From Lentibacillus saliphilus (lineage in GTDB: Bacteria > Bacillota > Bacilli > Bacillales > Amphibacillaceae): DNA of 64,000 nucleotides. The stretch spans positions 310,001 through 374,000 of the forward strand of contig NZ_JABJXD010000001.1 in NCBI RefSeq assembly GCF_019093865.1, given 5' to 3'. A program made the position numbers and the translations under genes. Under the pieces are notes generated by a model. It had not been told where the DNA came from, did no database searches, and saw nothing but the letters and a program-made list of their open reading frames with translations. Numbering within the stretch: the stretch's first letter is position 1; each line of letters starts with the position of its first letter. This document shows positions 19,678 to 29,169 of this stretch, one piece after another.

Positions 19678-19839
19678 GTGCTTTTATCCCCCCCTTTAAC
19701 GTCACCACGCACAATGATGGCGTTAATCGAACGTTAGATCTTGTTTACCCTGTTAAAAATTAGTCATTGTCTCTTGTCTTGAAGCTGATTATATGTATCG
19801 GATACTGGTTATTGTGTATATGTTTTTACTCCATGACTA

Positions 19840-19971
19840 TTTGTGACGTTTCTGTGAACTTTCAATACAGATGAAGAATAAGTGTCTTTAAGCAACATTT
19901 TTTTGACTGATTTGTGACAGATAACCGACATATCATTCACAAACATGAAGCTCCTATAAAAACGTCACAAA
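19840..19971. promoter_or_regulatory. Cluster of four ResD-like boxes between ctaB and ctaA
   Basis: The 595-base ctaB-ctaA gap holds TTTGTGACG (19840-19848, plus), TTTGTGACA (19911-19919, plus), TTTGTGAAT (19935-19943, minus) and TTTGTGACG (19963-19971, minus). TTTGTGAAT is the consensus proposed for the response regulator ResD, which activates ctaA in B. subtilis. The arrangement suggests shared control of both divergent promoters. The match is by eye; binding is inferred. I see no gene in this gap. Confidence 0.5.
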
Positions 19972-20212
19972 GACATGTGCCACCTGGAAAGAACGCCCAT
20001 TTTAGTTCGTCTCAAGTGCATGGTACCCAACATGATGACAACCAGCCTCTACACTATTTCTAGCAAATTCCGTACAACAATGCAAGGATTTATGATCTAT
20101 CCATAGTGAAAACAGGGGTAAAACATGTTAATATAACAATTGTGTGACATTCGTCATTTTTTAAGTAGATTCATTTGCTTATAGAGGCAACCCACCTTAA
20201 AATGAAACAGAA

Positions 20213-20241
20213 TTGATACATATCTAAGTTAAACATATGTT
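20213..20241 (+). promoter_or_regulatory. Putative sigma-A promoter of ctaA
   Basis: TTGATA (20213-20218) and TATGTT (20236-20241) are separated by 17 bases. Transcription would start near 20248, about 25 bases before the ctaA ATG. Confidence 0.6.
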
Positions 20242-20272
20242 ATATACCATTAAAGTGAAGTGAGGCAAACTA

Positions 20273-21229
20273 ATGATACGAAGATTAAAACGACTATCTA
20301 CAATTGCAGTTATCGGAATGATATTCATATTATTGGGCGGTGCGTTAGTGACAAAAACTGATTCTGGCGCAGGGTGCGGGAAAAGCTGGCCATTATGTAA
20401 TGGTGAATTTATGCCAACCAATATTACACCTGAACTCATTATTGAATTAAGCCACCGACTCGTTTCCAGTATTATAGGTATCGTTGTATTGGCATTATCC
20501 ATTTTGGCTTGGAGGCACATTGGCCATATACGCGAGGCTAAATTTCTATCGTTTTTATCATTATTCTTTTTGATTCTTCAAGGGCTCATAGGAGCTGCGG
20601 CAGTTATGTGGGGACAATCTGATTTTATTCTAGCACTACATTTTGGCATCTCACTTATTTCTTTCGCATCAGTCTTCTTATTAATGTTGCTGATCTTTGA
20701 GATTGACAAAAAGTTTGATACATCCTCCTTGTATATCCAAAAGAAGCATCGCGTTGAAATTTATGCCTTAACGTTATACACACTCGCTGTTGTATATACA
20801 GGTGCGCTCGTTCGTCATGCCAATGCGAACTTAGTTTGTGCTGACTGGCCTTTTTGTTCAAATGATGCGCCTTTCAATCTATTAAGCTATAACCTAGGAC
20901 AGTGGATTCAAATGGGACATCGGTTTGCGGCTGGTATTTTATTTATTTGGACGCTAATCTTTTTTGTAAAAGTCGTCAAACACTACCGACATAACCCGGT
21001 CATGTTGTGGGGTTGGGGCATTGCGTTTGGGCTCATCGTGCTACAAGTCTTCTTTGGAGCAATGATTATTTTCACAATGCTTAATCTTGGCATTGCCCTT
21101 ATGCATGCACTTGTCATTTCCTGCTACTTTGCTTTATTAAGTTATTTCGTCATGCTGTCAACGAGACATGCAGCAATGGATCAGCCGATGTCAAATGATC
21201 AAGGGCAACCACAGAATAAAGTCGAATAA
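20273..21229 (+). CDS. ctaA: Heme A synthase CtaA
   Basis: A 318-residue protein with eight membrane helices. Two cysteine pairs face outside: GAGCGKSWPLCNG (about 35-47) and NLVCADWPFCSND, as in the type of heme A synthase found in Bacillus; conserved histidines appear in LSHRLVSS and MGHRFAAG. Oxidises heme O to heme A for the caa3 oxidase. ATG 20273 follows AAGTGAGG. Divergent from ctaB; the gap is 595 bases. Confidence 0.95.
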   Translation: MIRRLKRLSTIAVIGMIFILLGGALVTKTDSGAGCGKSWPLCNGEFMPTNITPELIIELSHRLVSSIIGIVVLALSILAWRHIGHIREAKFLSFLSLFFLILQGLIGAAAVMWGQSDFILALHFGISLISFASVFLLMLLIFEIDKKFDTSSLYIQKKHRVEIYALTLYTLAVVYTGALVRHANANLVCADWPFCSNDAPFNLLSYNLGQWIQMGHRFAAGILFIWTLIFFVKVVKHYRHNPVMLWGWGIAFGLIVLQVFFGAMIIFTMLNLGIALMHALVISCYFALLSYFVMLSTRHAAMDQPMSNDQGQPQNKVE

Positions 21230-21263
21230 CGCGCAATAATTGTCTGAGAACATCCATCACACA

Positions 21264-21302
21264 AACAGGCTACCCGGGAACCTCCCAGGCAGCCTGTTTT
21301 TT
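21264..21302. terminator. Bidirectional terminator between ctaA and pycA
   Basis: AAACAGGCT and AGCCTGTTT close a stem with an inner CCGGG/CCC pairing and a T-run on the plus side. It serves two convergent genes. Confidence 0.8.
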
Positions 21303-21306
21303 CATC

Positions 21307-24300
21307 TTACTCAAACTCTATTAACAAATCTTTCACATCAATGGCATCACCATTACTCACATGAACTTTTCTTACAACCCCTGTAAATGGTGCCTGAACC
21401 GTCGTTTCCATTTTCATCGCTTCCGCAATGAGCAAATAATCGCCCTTATTCACACGTTCGCCCTGCTTACAAAGGACTTTCACAACTGTTCCAGGCATCG
21501 TTGCCCCAATATGTTTTTCATTGCTCTCATCTGCTTTTGCGCGTGCTGTTAACTCGGACTTAACATTTTCATCCTTAATGACGACCTCTCGCGGCTGTCC
21601 ATTTAATTCAAAGTAAACAAGACGCGTACCATCAGCACGAGGCTCTGAAATAGAAATGAGCTTTACGATCAACGTTTTGCCTCGTTCAATTTCTATTTCA
21701 AGTTCTTCTCCTAACTTCATCCCATAGAAGAAAGTCGGCGTATCTAGTACCGAAGTATCACCATACGTTTCATAAAACTTATAATAATCCATATACACTT
21801 TAGGATAAAGTGCATGTGCAACGAGATCGAAGCTCGTTACTTGCCGCCCGAGGGTTTTAAAAAGCGTTTCTTTCATCTGATTAAAGTCTACCGGATCAAG
21901 TAATTCACCAGGTCTCCCTTTTATCGGTTCTTTCCCTTTTAAAATGATCCGTTGCAACTCTTGAGGAAACCCTTTATATGGCTGACCAATATAACCTTGG
22001 AAGAATTCAATAACGGATTCTGGAAAGTCAATCGATTCTCCCCTGTCATAAATGTCGTCCTCTGTTAAGTTATTTTGCACCATGAACAACGCCATATCAC
22101 CAACGATCTTTGAAGAAGGCGTTACTTTGACAATGTCACCAAATAAGAAGTTAACACGACGAAACATTTGCTTAACCTCTTCCCAGCGGTCGCCAAGACC
22201 TACGCCTTTTGCCTGTTGTTGTAGGTTACTATATTGCCCTCCAGGCATTTCGTGCTGATAAACTTGGGTATGAGGCGCATTCATACCGCTTTCAAATTCT
22301 TCATAATAGCTGCGGACACCAGTCCAATATTGTGATAGCTGATCATAATGCTTAACATTAATGTTAGGCTGGCGACTTGTCCCATCAAGTGCATGAAAGA
22401 GCGCCTGTGCACTTGGCTGAGATGTCATACCACTAAATGGGTCACAAGCTACATCGACGACATCAACACCGGCATCGATTGCTCTGGCATACATGTATAT
22501 GCCATTACCACTCGTGTCGTGAGAATGCAAATGAAGTGGTAAATCTACCGTTTCTTTTAATGTTGTAATTAATTGATAAGCCGCTTCTGGTTTTAATAAG
22601 CCGGCCATATCCTTAATAGCTAGGATATGTGCACCTGACATTTCTAATTCTTTAGCAAGGTTTTTATAATAGCTCAAATCATATTTCTGGCGGCCTTTGT
22701 CTAACAAATCTCCCGTATAACAAATAGCAGCCTCAGCAACTTTATCATTTTCTGCTACTGCCTCGATTGCCGGTATCATTCCATCAAGCCAATTCAAGCT
22801 GTCAAATATTCGAAACACGTCAATTCCCGCTTTAGAGCTGTTTTCAACAAATGCAGAAATCACGTTATCTGGATAGTTTTTATAGCCTACTGCATTACTT
22901 GCCCTTAAGAGCATTTGCAATAATACATTTGGCATTCTTTCTCTAATCTTTAGGAGACGCTCCCAAGGATCTTCTTTTAAGAATCGATACGCCACATCAA
23001 ACGTTGCACCGCCCCACATTTCAACAGAGAATAACTCTGGTAATAACCGAGCTGTCGGCTCCGCTATTTTAACTAAATCTTTTGATCGGACTCGCGTGGC
23101 AAGAAGAGATTGATGGGCATCTCTAAATGTTGTATCAGTCAGCATCACTTTATTTTGTGATTTCAACCATGCACTTAATCCTTCTGGACCTTTTGTTTCA
23201 AGAATATTTTTCGTCCCTTTAGGGATATCTTTAAGATGATCTACGACTGGCACAGTTGGTTCAGTGTATACAGGCTTCTTTCTCGGCTCAATTCCTTCAA
23301 ATCCGTTTACTGTTGTATGCCCAATATAAGACAGCATTTTCGTACCGCGATCTTTTGGTTTGGCAAAAACGAATAATTCAGGGGATTCATCAATAAAGGT
23401 CGTCGTGTACGTTCCAGATATAAATTTATGATGTGTCATCACATTTTCTAGAAAACGTATATTCGTCTTAATGCCCCTTATTCTGAACTCCTTAAGATTT
23501 CTGACCATTTTGGATGCAGCTTGTTCAAAAGTGAGTGCCCACGTGGACACTTTTACGAGCAAAGAATCATAATGTGGCGAAATATCGGCACCTTGATAAC
23601 CATTTCCTGCATCTAGTCTAACTCCAAAGCCTCCACCTGTGCGATAAGCCATAATTTTACCAGTATCCGGCATGAAATTGTTCAAAGGGTCTTCTGTTGT
23701 TACACGCGATTGAATCGCATACCCATTCGTAGCAATATGTTCTTGCTCAGGAATGCCTATCGGATCATCATGCAAGCCATGACCTTGAGCAATTTTAATT
23801 TGTGACTGAACGATATCCACACCTGTAATCATTTCGGTGATTGTGTGCTCAACCTGAATACGGGGATTCACTTCAATGAAATAGTAAGAATCTCCTGTCA
23901 CAAGAAATTCGACTGTCCCAGCATTCTCATAATGAACATTTTCCATAAGTTTAACAGCATCTCGACAAATGCGTTCGCGCACAGCTTCAGATATGGATAG
24001 TGAAGGTGCAACCTCTACAACCTTTTGATGGCGCCTTTGAACTGAACAATCGCGATCAAATAAATGAACAATATGTCCTTGTTGATCGCCAAGGATTTGA
24101 ACCTCGATATGTTTAGGGTTTTCAATAAGCTTTTCTAAATACACCTCTTCGTTGCCGAATGAAGCGCGCGCCTCCGACTTTGCACGTGTAAAAGCCTCTG
24201 TTATATTTTCACGGTTACGTACAATCCGCATGCCGCGACCGCCACCTCCGAGAGAGGCTTTAATAATGATCGGAAAACCGTGTGTATCTCCAAATGCTTC

Positions 24301-24750
24301 AATTTCTTCTACAGTTGTTACCGGACCATCACTACCAGGGATAACATCGAGACCTGCTTTTAAAGCTTGTGTTCGCGCTCTTACTTTATCACCAAACATG
24401 TCCAAATGCGTGCTCGTAGGTCCAATAAAAATAATACCAGCTTCTTCACAACGGCGGGCAAATTGGATGTTTTCTGATAGAAACCCATATCCAGGATGGA
24501 TTGCATCAGCGCCAACTTCTCTAGCCAATTCTATAATGCCATCCATATCTAAATACGCATCAATCGGTTTTTTTCCTTCACCGATTAAATATGCTTCATC
24601 TGCTTTATAGCGATGATAAGAGCCCGTATCCTCTTTTGAATAGATGGCTACTGTACGAATGTTTAATTCCGTACAAGCCCGGAAAACACGAATTGCAATT
24701 TCCCCCCGATTAGCAACAAGTATCTTGTTAATCCGCTTCAATTGACCCAT
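21307..24750 (-). CDS. pycA: Pyruvate carboxylase
   Basis: A 1147-residue biotin enzyme making oxaloacetate from pyruvate and bicarbonate. Domains in order: biotin carboxylase (about 1-460; IKASLGGGGRGMR, VEVNPRIQVEHTITE), carboxyltransferase (about 530-810; MLTDTTFRDAHQSLLATR, the metal and lysine segment AGLLKPEAA and HLHSHDTSG), allosteric linker, and biotinyl domain with AEAMKMET, the biotinylated lysine near 1113. Full family length. Its start overlaps the end of ftsW by 13 bases, so the two are coupled. Pyruvate carboxylases of Firmicutes are regulated by c-di-AMP, directly (Listeria) or via DarB (B. subtilis); a darB is at 51721. Confidence 0.98.
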   Translation of the reverse strand: MGQLKRINKILVANRGEIAIRVFRACTELNIRTVAIYSKEDTGSYHRYKADEAYLIGEGKKPIDAYLDMDGIIELAREVGADAIHPGYGFLSENIQFARRCEEAGIIFIGPTSTHLDMFGDKVRARTQALKAGLDVIPGSDGPVTTVEEIEAFGDTHGFPIIIKASLGGGGRGMRIVRNRENITEAFTRAKSEARASFGNEEVYLEKLIENPKHIEVQILGDQQGHIVHLFDRDCSVQRRHQKVVEVAPSLSISEAVRERICRDAVKLMENVHYENAGTVEFLVTGDSYYFIEVNPRIQVEHTITEMITGVDIVQSQIKIAQGHGLHDDPIGIPEQEHIATNGYAIQSRVTTEDPLNNFMPDTGKIMAYRTGGGFGVRLDAGNGYQGADISPHYDSLLVKVSTWALTFEQAASKMVRNLKEFRIRGIKTNIRFLENVMTHHKFISGTYTTTFIDESPELFVFAKPKDRGTKMLSYIGHTTVNGFEGIEPRKKPVYTEPTVPVVDHLKDIPKGTKNILETKGPEGLSAWLKSQNKVMLTDTTFRDAHQSLLATRVRSKDLVKIAEPTARLLPELFSVEMWGGATFDVAYRFLKEDPWERLLKIRERMPNVLLQMLLRASNAVGYKNYPDNVISAFVENSSKAGIDVFRIFDSLNWLDGMIPAIEAVAENDKVAEAAICYTGDLLDKGRQKYDLSYYKNLAKELEMSGAHILAIKDMAGLLKPEAAYQLITTLKETVDLPLHLHSHDTSGNGIYMYARAIDAGVDVVDVACDPFSGMTSQPSAQALFHALDGTSRQPNINVKHYDQLSQYWTGVRSYYEEFESGMNAPHTQVYQHEMPGGQYSNLQQQAKGVGLGDRWEEVKQMFRRVNFLFGDIVKVTPSSKIVGDMALFMVQNNLTEDDIYDRGESIDFPESVIEFFQGYIGQPYKGFPQELQRIILKGKEPIKGRPGELLDPVDFNQMKETLFKTLGRQVTSFDLVAHALYPKVYMDYYKFYETYGDTSVLDTPTFFYGMKLGEELEIEIERGKTLIVKLISISEPRADGTRLVYFELNGQPREVVIKDENVKSELTARAKADESNEKHIGATMPGTVVKVLCKQGERVNKGDYLLIAEAMKMETTVQAPFTGVVRKVHVSNGDAIDVKDLLIEFE

Positions 24751-25919
24751 CTTGTTCCTCCTCTATTGGTATTATGATGGTCTGTATCCTGTTTCGATTG
24801 TTGTTGATCATCCTGTTCTCGTTGTTTTACTTGCTTTGCAATATTGTTTAAAATCCCGACAGACGCCATTAAGACGAGTAAGGATGATCCACCATAACTC
24901 ACAAAGGGAAGCGTTACACCTGTAATTGGTAATATACCACTAATAGACCCCAGATTAATGAAAGCTTGAATTCCGATCATTGACGAAATCCCAATTGCTA
25001 AGAGTGCTCCAAAGCTATCCTTACACCTATTTGAAATATATAAGCCACGCAATACAATCGTTGCGAGCAAACTAAGTACAATAATAACCCCAATAAATCC
25101 AAGTTCCTCAGCAATTACCGACATAATAAAGTCTGTGTGTGCCCCGAATAAGAAGCCTAGTTTTTGCACACTTTGACCTAATCCTTCCCCAGTTAGTCCA
25201 CCAACACCAATTGCTAAATAAGATTGAATTAAATGATGTCCAGAAGAGTCTGGTGCCTCGAAAGGTTGATAAGCACCTGTAAAACGGTTAATACGGACTT
25301 CTGTGACCATATTTGGAACAGCAATGGCGAGAACAATAACCCCTATCATAATTAGAAAAAGTAAGTGCTTTGTGCGAATACCTGAGCTCATAATGACTGA
25401 TCCTGCGATCATTAATATAATAAAAGCTGTACCAATGTCTGGCTGTAAGACAATCAGACTTAAAATTAATGCTGTCATAACAAGTGGTGGTAATACAGCT
25501 TTTGTAAAATCATTAATGTAAGCCTGTTTTTTGGAATAGACCGATGATAAATAAATAATTAAGCCAAGCTTCGCAAATTCTGCTGGTTGTATCCCAATTG
25601 AACCAATTCGAAACCATGATTGTGCATTCCCAACCGTCGTCCCAAACAATTTAACAGCAATGAGCATGAGAACAACGGTTATAATAATTATTTTGACCAA
25701 TCGTTGAAGAAATTGGTAAGGGATTAAGCTAAGCGCAATCAAGCAGCCTAAACCAAGGACGAACCATTGAGATTGCCGCACAAGATAATGGGTACTGTCA
25801 AAGCCTTCTACAACAGCCGTTACCATACTGGCACTATAGACCATAACGACTCCAAACAAAGCAAGGAGTACAGGAACAATCAATAGTGTGAAATCATAGT
25901 CTTTTAGTCTTCGTATCAT
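24738..25919 (-). CDS. ftsW: Peptidoglycan glycosyltransferase FtsW
   Basis: A 393-residue SEDS-family protein with ten membrane helices. GIQPAEFAKLGLIIYLS (about 118-134), RINRFTGAYQPFEAPDSSGHHLIQSYLAIGVGG and the C-terminal LPFVSYGGSSLL are diagnostic. Polymerises lipid II at the septum with a class B penicillin-binding protein. I start at ATG 25919 because AGGAGA is ten bases upstream; an in-frame extension to 25970 lacks a ribosome site. Overlaps pycA by 13 bases. Confidence 0.95.
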   Translation of the reverse strand: MIRRLKDYDFTLLIVPVLLALFGVVMVYSASMVTAVVEGFDSTHYLVRQSQWFVLGLGCLIALSLIPYQFLQRLVKIIIITVVLMLIAVKLFGTTVGNAQSWFRIGSIGIQPAEFAKLGLIIYLSSVYSKKQAYINDFTKAVLPPLVMTALILSLIVLQPDIGTAFIILMIAGSVIMSSGIRTKHLLFLIMIGVIVLAIAVPNMVTEVRINRFTGAYQPFEAPDSSGHHLIQSYLAIGVGGLTGEGLGQSVQKLGFLFGAHTDFIMSVIAEELGFIGVIIVLSLLATIVLRGLYISNRCKDSFGALLAIGISSMIGIQAFINLGSISGILPITGVTLPFVSYGGSSLLVLMASVGILNNIAKQVKQREQDDQQQSKQDTDHHNTNRGGTRWVN

Positions 25920-26125
25920 TTCCGGACGTCTCCTATATAGCCAAATTCTTAATGGTTCGTATTTTCGCAATAAACGCAGTGAACATAATGTTTTCTGTGG
26001 CGTTGTCCTCTATATTATAAACATATTTCAGCACTCATGTCATTGTTTTTCGAAAATTTAAGACCCTTAAGTGGTGCTTTTCGATTAAAATCAACATCAA
26101 CCTATTATTCAAATAAAACAAAAAA

Positions 26126-26147
26126 CCTTGCCATTGACAGGGCAAAG
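26126..26147 (-). terminator. Terminator after ylaN
   Basis: On the minus strand CTTTGCC and GGCAAGG enclose an eight-base loop, followed by a T-run. It lies 30 bases beyond the ylaN stop and separates it from ftsW. Confidence 0.7.
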
Positions 26148-26178
26148 TTTATTAGTATAAATCGACAACTTTATCAAT

Positions 26179-26463
26179 CTAAGGCGTTTTTTGAGCTGCT
26201 TCATGCAGGATATTGAGCTTCCGTTCAAGATTCTCAAGCAACAGTTTACCGTCTGCCTCTGTAATCAAATCCAAACGGACAGCAAAATCAATCTCTCTTG
26301 ATAAACCGAACATATGCGTATCTAACACTTCTTCGTAAAGTGGACATTGAGGCATGGTCAGATTTTCAATTTGAACTTCAATTAATCGCAATATATGATC
26401 GGCATCTTCCTTTAGAAGAGCGTATGCTTTTTCGCGGTCATTCATTGTCATCTCAGGAATCAA
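26179..26463 (-). CDS. ylaN: YlaN family iron-responsive protein
   Basis: A 94-residue protein with the near-invariant core [20 protein letters not shown] followed by [12 protein letters not shown]. In Staphylococcus aureus YlaN binds Fe(II) and relieves Fur repression; B. subtilis YlaN is needed under low iron. The start is TTG 26463, seven bases after GGAGG; longer readings to 26544 are not supported and would leave the family length (93). Upstream neighbour of ftsW as in B. subtilis. Confidence 0.92.
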   Translation of the reverse strand: MIPEMTMNDREKAYALLKEDADHILRLIEVQIENLTMPQCPLYEEVLDTHMFGLSREIDFAVRLDLITEADGKLLLENLERKLNILHEAAQKTP

Positions 26464-26681
26464 GATCATCCCTCCGTAACATAACTTTAATTGCGACAAC
26501 GTCCATGTCCACATTTCGTGTTTTAACTGACGCAACAATCGCATTCTCCTATCATTTTATCGTTATGTGGATAGAATTGCAAATTTATTTCAATCTGAAC
26601 AATATAAATCGTTTCATTGGGAAAAAACACCTCATCTTTGCTATTCTTGTGACATATAAAGATAAAGGTGGTAAAAGTATT

Positions 26682-27170
26682 ATGATTGTTCCAATTACAG
26701 GAAATGTTACGTATCCCATTACACTCGATCCTACTGTGTGGATTTTTGATGACCGTAAAATTGAGCTCGACAATGCTTTCTCAACCACGCCCGCTAACGT
26801 AAATGATACAGCCCCCATTAAGAACGCTTCAGAAAGATGGGATCGTGAGCTTCGACGAGACATGATAAAGCCGCCCGTTAACCGAAGCATAAAACGGTTT
26901 GAACGGGAAAAAATTTTAAAAAGTACATATGTCATGCCGATCAAACCTTTTTTAACGACGGCAGCACCTCACCCAGAAGCTACAGAAGTCATACTTACAT
27001 TAAAAGATGAAACAATCACACTGCCCCTGGACACCATACGTCATTCATATTTTTTGTTCGCTGTCGATGGAAGGCCACTTAAAACGGATGGTCCAGTTTA
27101 TTTAATTTATGGAGACGGTTCGAATAAAAATGAACCCATTAAACATGTGAAATGCATTGAGGTTCAATAA
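26682..27170 (+). CDS. ylaL: YlaL-like conserved hypothetical protein
   Basis: A 162-residue soluble protein beginning MIVPITGNVTYPITLDPTVW, with WIFDDRKIELD near residue 20 and a C-terminal beta-rich segment LPLDTIRHSYFLFAVDGRPL. I do not know its function; the name rests mainly on position between ylaN and ylaJ and a remembered N-terminal resemblance. Start ATG 26682 follows AAAGGTGG; the longer open frame from 26298 runs antisense through ylaN and is spurious upstream of this point. Confidence 0.65.
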   Translation: MIVPITGNVTYPITLDPTVWIFDDRKIELDNAFSTTPANVNDTAPIKNASERWDRELRRDMIKPPVNRSIKRFEREKILKSTYVMPIKPFLTTAAPHPEATEVILTLKDETITLPLDTIRHSYFLFAVDGRPLKTDGPVYLIYGDGSNKNEPIKHVKCIEVQ

Positions 27171-27175
27171 ATAAG

Positions 27176-27219
27176 AAAAAGCTGCTTTGCGTTCTTGAAT
27201 GACGCTGGAGCAGCTTTTT
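27176..27219 (+). terminator. Terminator after ylaL
   Basis: AAAAAGCTGCT pairs with AGCAGCTTTTT, and GCGT with ACGC inside, forming a long interrupted hairpin directly after the ylaL stop. Confidence 0.8.
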
Positions 27220-27389
27220 ATATTTAAGCCACCTTATAATACAATCTATAGACATCAAACCCACAATAAATCATTACTTTTATCGAACACCCGCTTTGAA
27301 AAGCTTTTATTAATTGATCTTTTTTTGCATAAATACGTCCAACAGAATCAAAATAGCTTATATATGATATTCCTTTAAGGAGGGACTTT

Positions 27390-27992
27390 ATGATACGTTT
27401 AATGGTGCTTTCACTTATGATCATTGTAGGCGCTGGCTGCTCCCAACAAGAAGATGAAGCCATCCCAAAAGAAGAAGCCAATAATAATGACAGAATCGTA
27501 CAAGTTAAAGATTCTAATCCTAACCAGCAAAAGAAACGGGCTTCAAATAGAGATATAGCGGACCATTTGTCACACGTTGCAAGTGACATTCCAAATGTCT
27601 CAGATGCGGCTGCTATTGTCGCTGGCCCATATGCAGTTGTGGCAATTGATGTTGACAAAGATCTTGACAGATCGAGAGTTGGGACAATTAAATATTCAGT
27701 AACAGAAGCACTGCAGCATGACCCATACGGTAAAACAGCAGTCGTTATAGCAGATGGCGATATTGTTGAACGGTTAAGAAGAATGGGCAACAAAATTGCC
27801 CAAGGTTATCCAATACAAGGCATCATAGATGAGCTTTCGGCTATTGTTGGCCGCTATATGCCTGAGCTGCCTCCAAACCAAAATAGACCGACAGATCCTG
27901 ATCAAAATAAAGATGTCATCCCTAAAGATCAAAGAGATAAACTAGACAACATAGAGAAAGAGCAATCAAATGATCATAAACAAAATGACTAA
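27390..27992 (+). CDS. ylaJ: YhcN/YlaJ family sporulation lipoprotein
   Basis: A 200-residue lipoprotein: short signal with lipobox VGAGC (residues 13-17), then the YhcN/YlaJ domain, RDIADHLSHVASDIPNVSDAAAIV near residue 54 and VAIDVDKDLDRSRVGTIKYSVTEAL near residue 89. The C-terminal 40 residues are polar and repetitive (PNQNRPTDPDQNKD). Family members are forespore or spore proteins that help germination. ATG 27390 follows AAGGAGGG. Confidence 0.88.
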   Translation: MIRLMVLSLMIIVGAGCSQQEDEAIPKEEANNNDRIVQVKDSNPNQQKKRASNRDIADHLSHVASDIPNVSDAAAIVAGPYAVVAIDVDKDLDRSRVGTIKYSVTEALQHDPYGKTAVVIADGDIVERLRRMGNKIAQGYPIQGIIDELSAIVGRYMPELPPNQNRPTDPDQNKDVIPKDQRDKLDNIEKEQSNDHKQND

Positions 27993-28020
27993 AAGTATTG
28001 ATTGGTAAAAAACATCTTAA

Positions 28021-28052
28021 AAAATGTTGCCCATGTAACGGGCAACATTTTT
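28021..28052. terminator. Bidirectional terminator after ylaJ
   Basis: AAAATGTTGCCC and GGGCAACATTTT form a 12-bp stem with a seven-base loop. It overlaps the end of the convergent small gene at 28051. Confidence 0.85.
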
Positions 28053-28290
28053 ATTGTTCTTCTTGAGCGTTATTAAAATAATGGACACCAAACTGCGAGC
28101 CCTCTGATACCATCTTCGCATTTTCTAGCTGGGCAGCATCACGATGTTCTGTTTGATCAGGCATCCCTGCTTCTTGAATGTTGGACGCAATGGAACGTTT
28201 ATGATCCTGTTTTGTCCGTGACATCATCGCACCTGCAAGCGCAGCAGCTGACACACTTGCCCCTATTGCTATAAAATATGTCTTTTTCAT
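28051..28290 (-). CDS. Small conserved hypothetical protein with N-terminal hydrophobic helix
   Basis: 79 residues: a lysine start and a small-residue hydrophobic helix (IAIGASVSAAALAGAMM, residues about 7-23), followed by a polar, charged tail. It could be a membrane-anchored or exported protein; there is no lipobox. ATG 28290 has AAAGGGTG eight bases upstream, which supports translation. I do not recognise the family. It occupies the place near ylaJ where B. subtilis has ylaK. Confidence 0.6.
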   Translation of the reverse strand: MKKTYFIAIGASVSAAALAGAMMSRTKQDHKRSIASNIQEAGMPDQTEHRDAAQLENAKMVSEGSQFGVHYFNNAQEEQ

Positions 28291-28421
28291 TGAAACACCC
28301 TTTCAAATTACGGTATGATAATACAGACATGTTACCCTGTTTATTCTATATTAAAACATAGGACATATGCACATATGCTCAGTTTAGATAGACATGGAAG
28401 CGTGAAAAATGAGGTGAGAAC

Positions 28422-28625
28422 ATGAAGGTTAAATGTGTCATTTGTGAAAAGGTTGAATCGCTAAAAGATGATTCACCGCAAGCAAAAAAATTACGAAATA
28501 GACGAATTCATATGTATTTATGTCAAGCGTGCGACGACAGGATCGCTAAAAAGACCATTAAACGACAGGAAACCGGACGTTTCCGATTTTATGATGGAAA
28601 AGAACAACAAGATGAATTTATATAA
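28422..28625 (+). CDS. ylaI: YlaI family zinc-ribbon protein (DUF2197)
   Basis: A 67-residue protein with two CxxC pairs, CVICEK at residues 5-10 and CQACDD at residues 35-40, forming a probable zinc ribbon. Family YlaI; function unknown. ATG 28422 follows GAGGTGAG. Located between ylaJ and ylaH as in B. subtilis. Confidence 0.88.
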   Translation: MKVKCVICEKVESLKDDSPQAKKLRNRRIHMYLCQACDDRIAKKTIKRQETGRFRFYDGKEQQDEFI

Positions 28626-28681
28626 AGTAAAAATCAATTAGCGGGCGTTTTACAACCCTTTAATTTGCAATAAATAAAAAA

Positions 28682-28715
28682 ATGGATAGACATGGTAACT
28701 GCCATGACTATCCAT
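28682..28715 (-). terminator. Terminator after ylaH
   Basis: ATGGATAGACATGG and CCATGACTATCCAT pair with one mismatch; on the minus strand a seven-T run follows, just below the ylaH stop. Confidence 0.8.
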
Positions 28716-28727
28716 ATACAACGCGTT

Positions 28728-29039
28728 TTAACCACTGTTTCGTTTCGAACGCTCCCTGTACAACCGGAACCTATAAATACCCATAACAAGTGCGATGATG
28801 ATCAGTGACTCAGTCATTGGCATCCTAAACAACACACTGAAAAACGTCATCACAATCGTACCAATCGCCAACATGATATACACGAACAGCGATTTAAGAA
28901 ATGTAAGCTTTCGCGCGAAGCCAAGCTTGTAAGAAATAATACCAAAAATGAGATTTAACACATAAAAAATTTCCCAAATATATTCTACACCGAAATTGTC
29001 ATATATGTAGTTGAATAAAAAACTGAACTCTGAATTCAT
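28728..29039 (-). CDS. ylaH: YlaH-like membrane protein
   Basis: A 103-residue protein with three hydrophobic helices (about 22-40, 46-68, 73-90) and a basic C-terminus (RFRLYRERSKRNS). Matches the YlaH-like family, function unknown. ATG 29039 has GGAGGCG upstream. In B. subtilis typA lies between ylaF and ylaH; here ylaF is the direct neighbour. Confidence 0.82.
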   Translation of the reverse strand: MNSEFSFLFNYIYDNFGVEYIWEIFYVLNLIFGIISYKLGFARKLTFLKSLFVYIMLAIGTIVMTFFSVLFRMPMTESLIIIALVMGIYRFRLYRERSKRNSG

Positions 29040-29169
29040 TTTTCGCCTCCATCACTAATAGACTCACATGCTATCATACTAGATTTTGGAATGAGTTGCC
29101 ATATTATTGCATGTATTCCGCTTGTAATCTTTGTATGTACTAAATAATAGACAAATAGGGGTGTTTTAT

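Noticed and set aside
19016-19699. 227-residue plus-strand frame opposite ctaB
   Set aside because: Antisense shadow of ctaB; composition is what reverse-complemented membrane codons give.
26298-26681. N-terminal extension of the YlaL-like frame
   Set aside because: It runs antisense through ylaN with no ribosome site; ATG 26682 has one and gives a sensible length.
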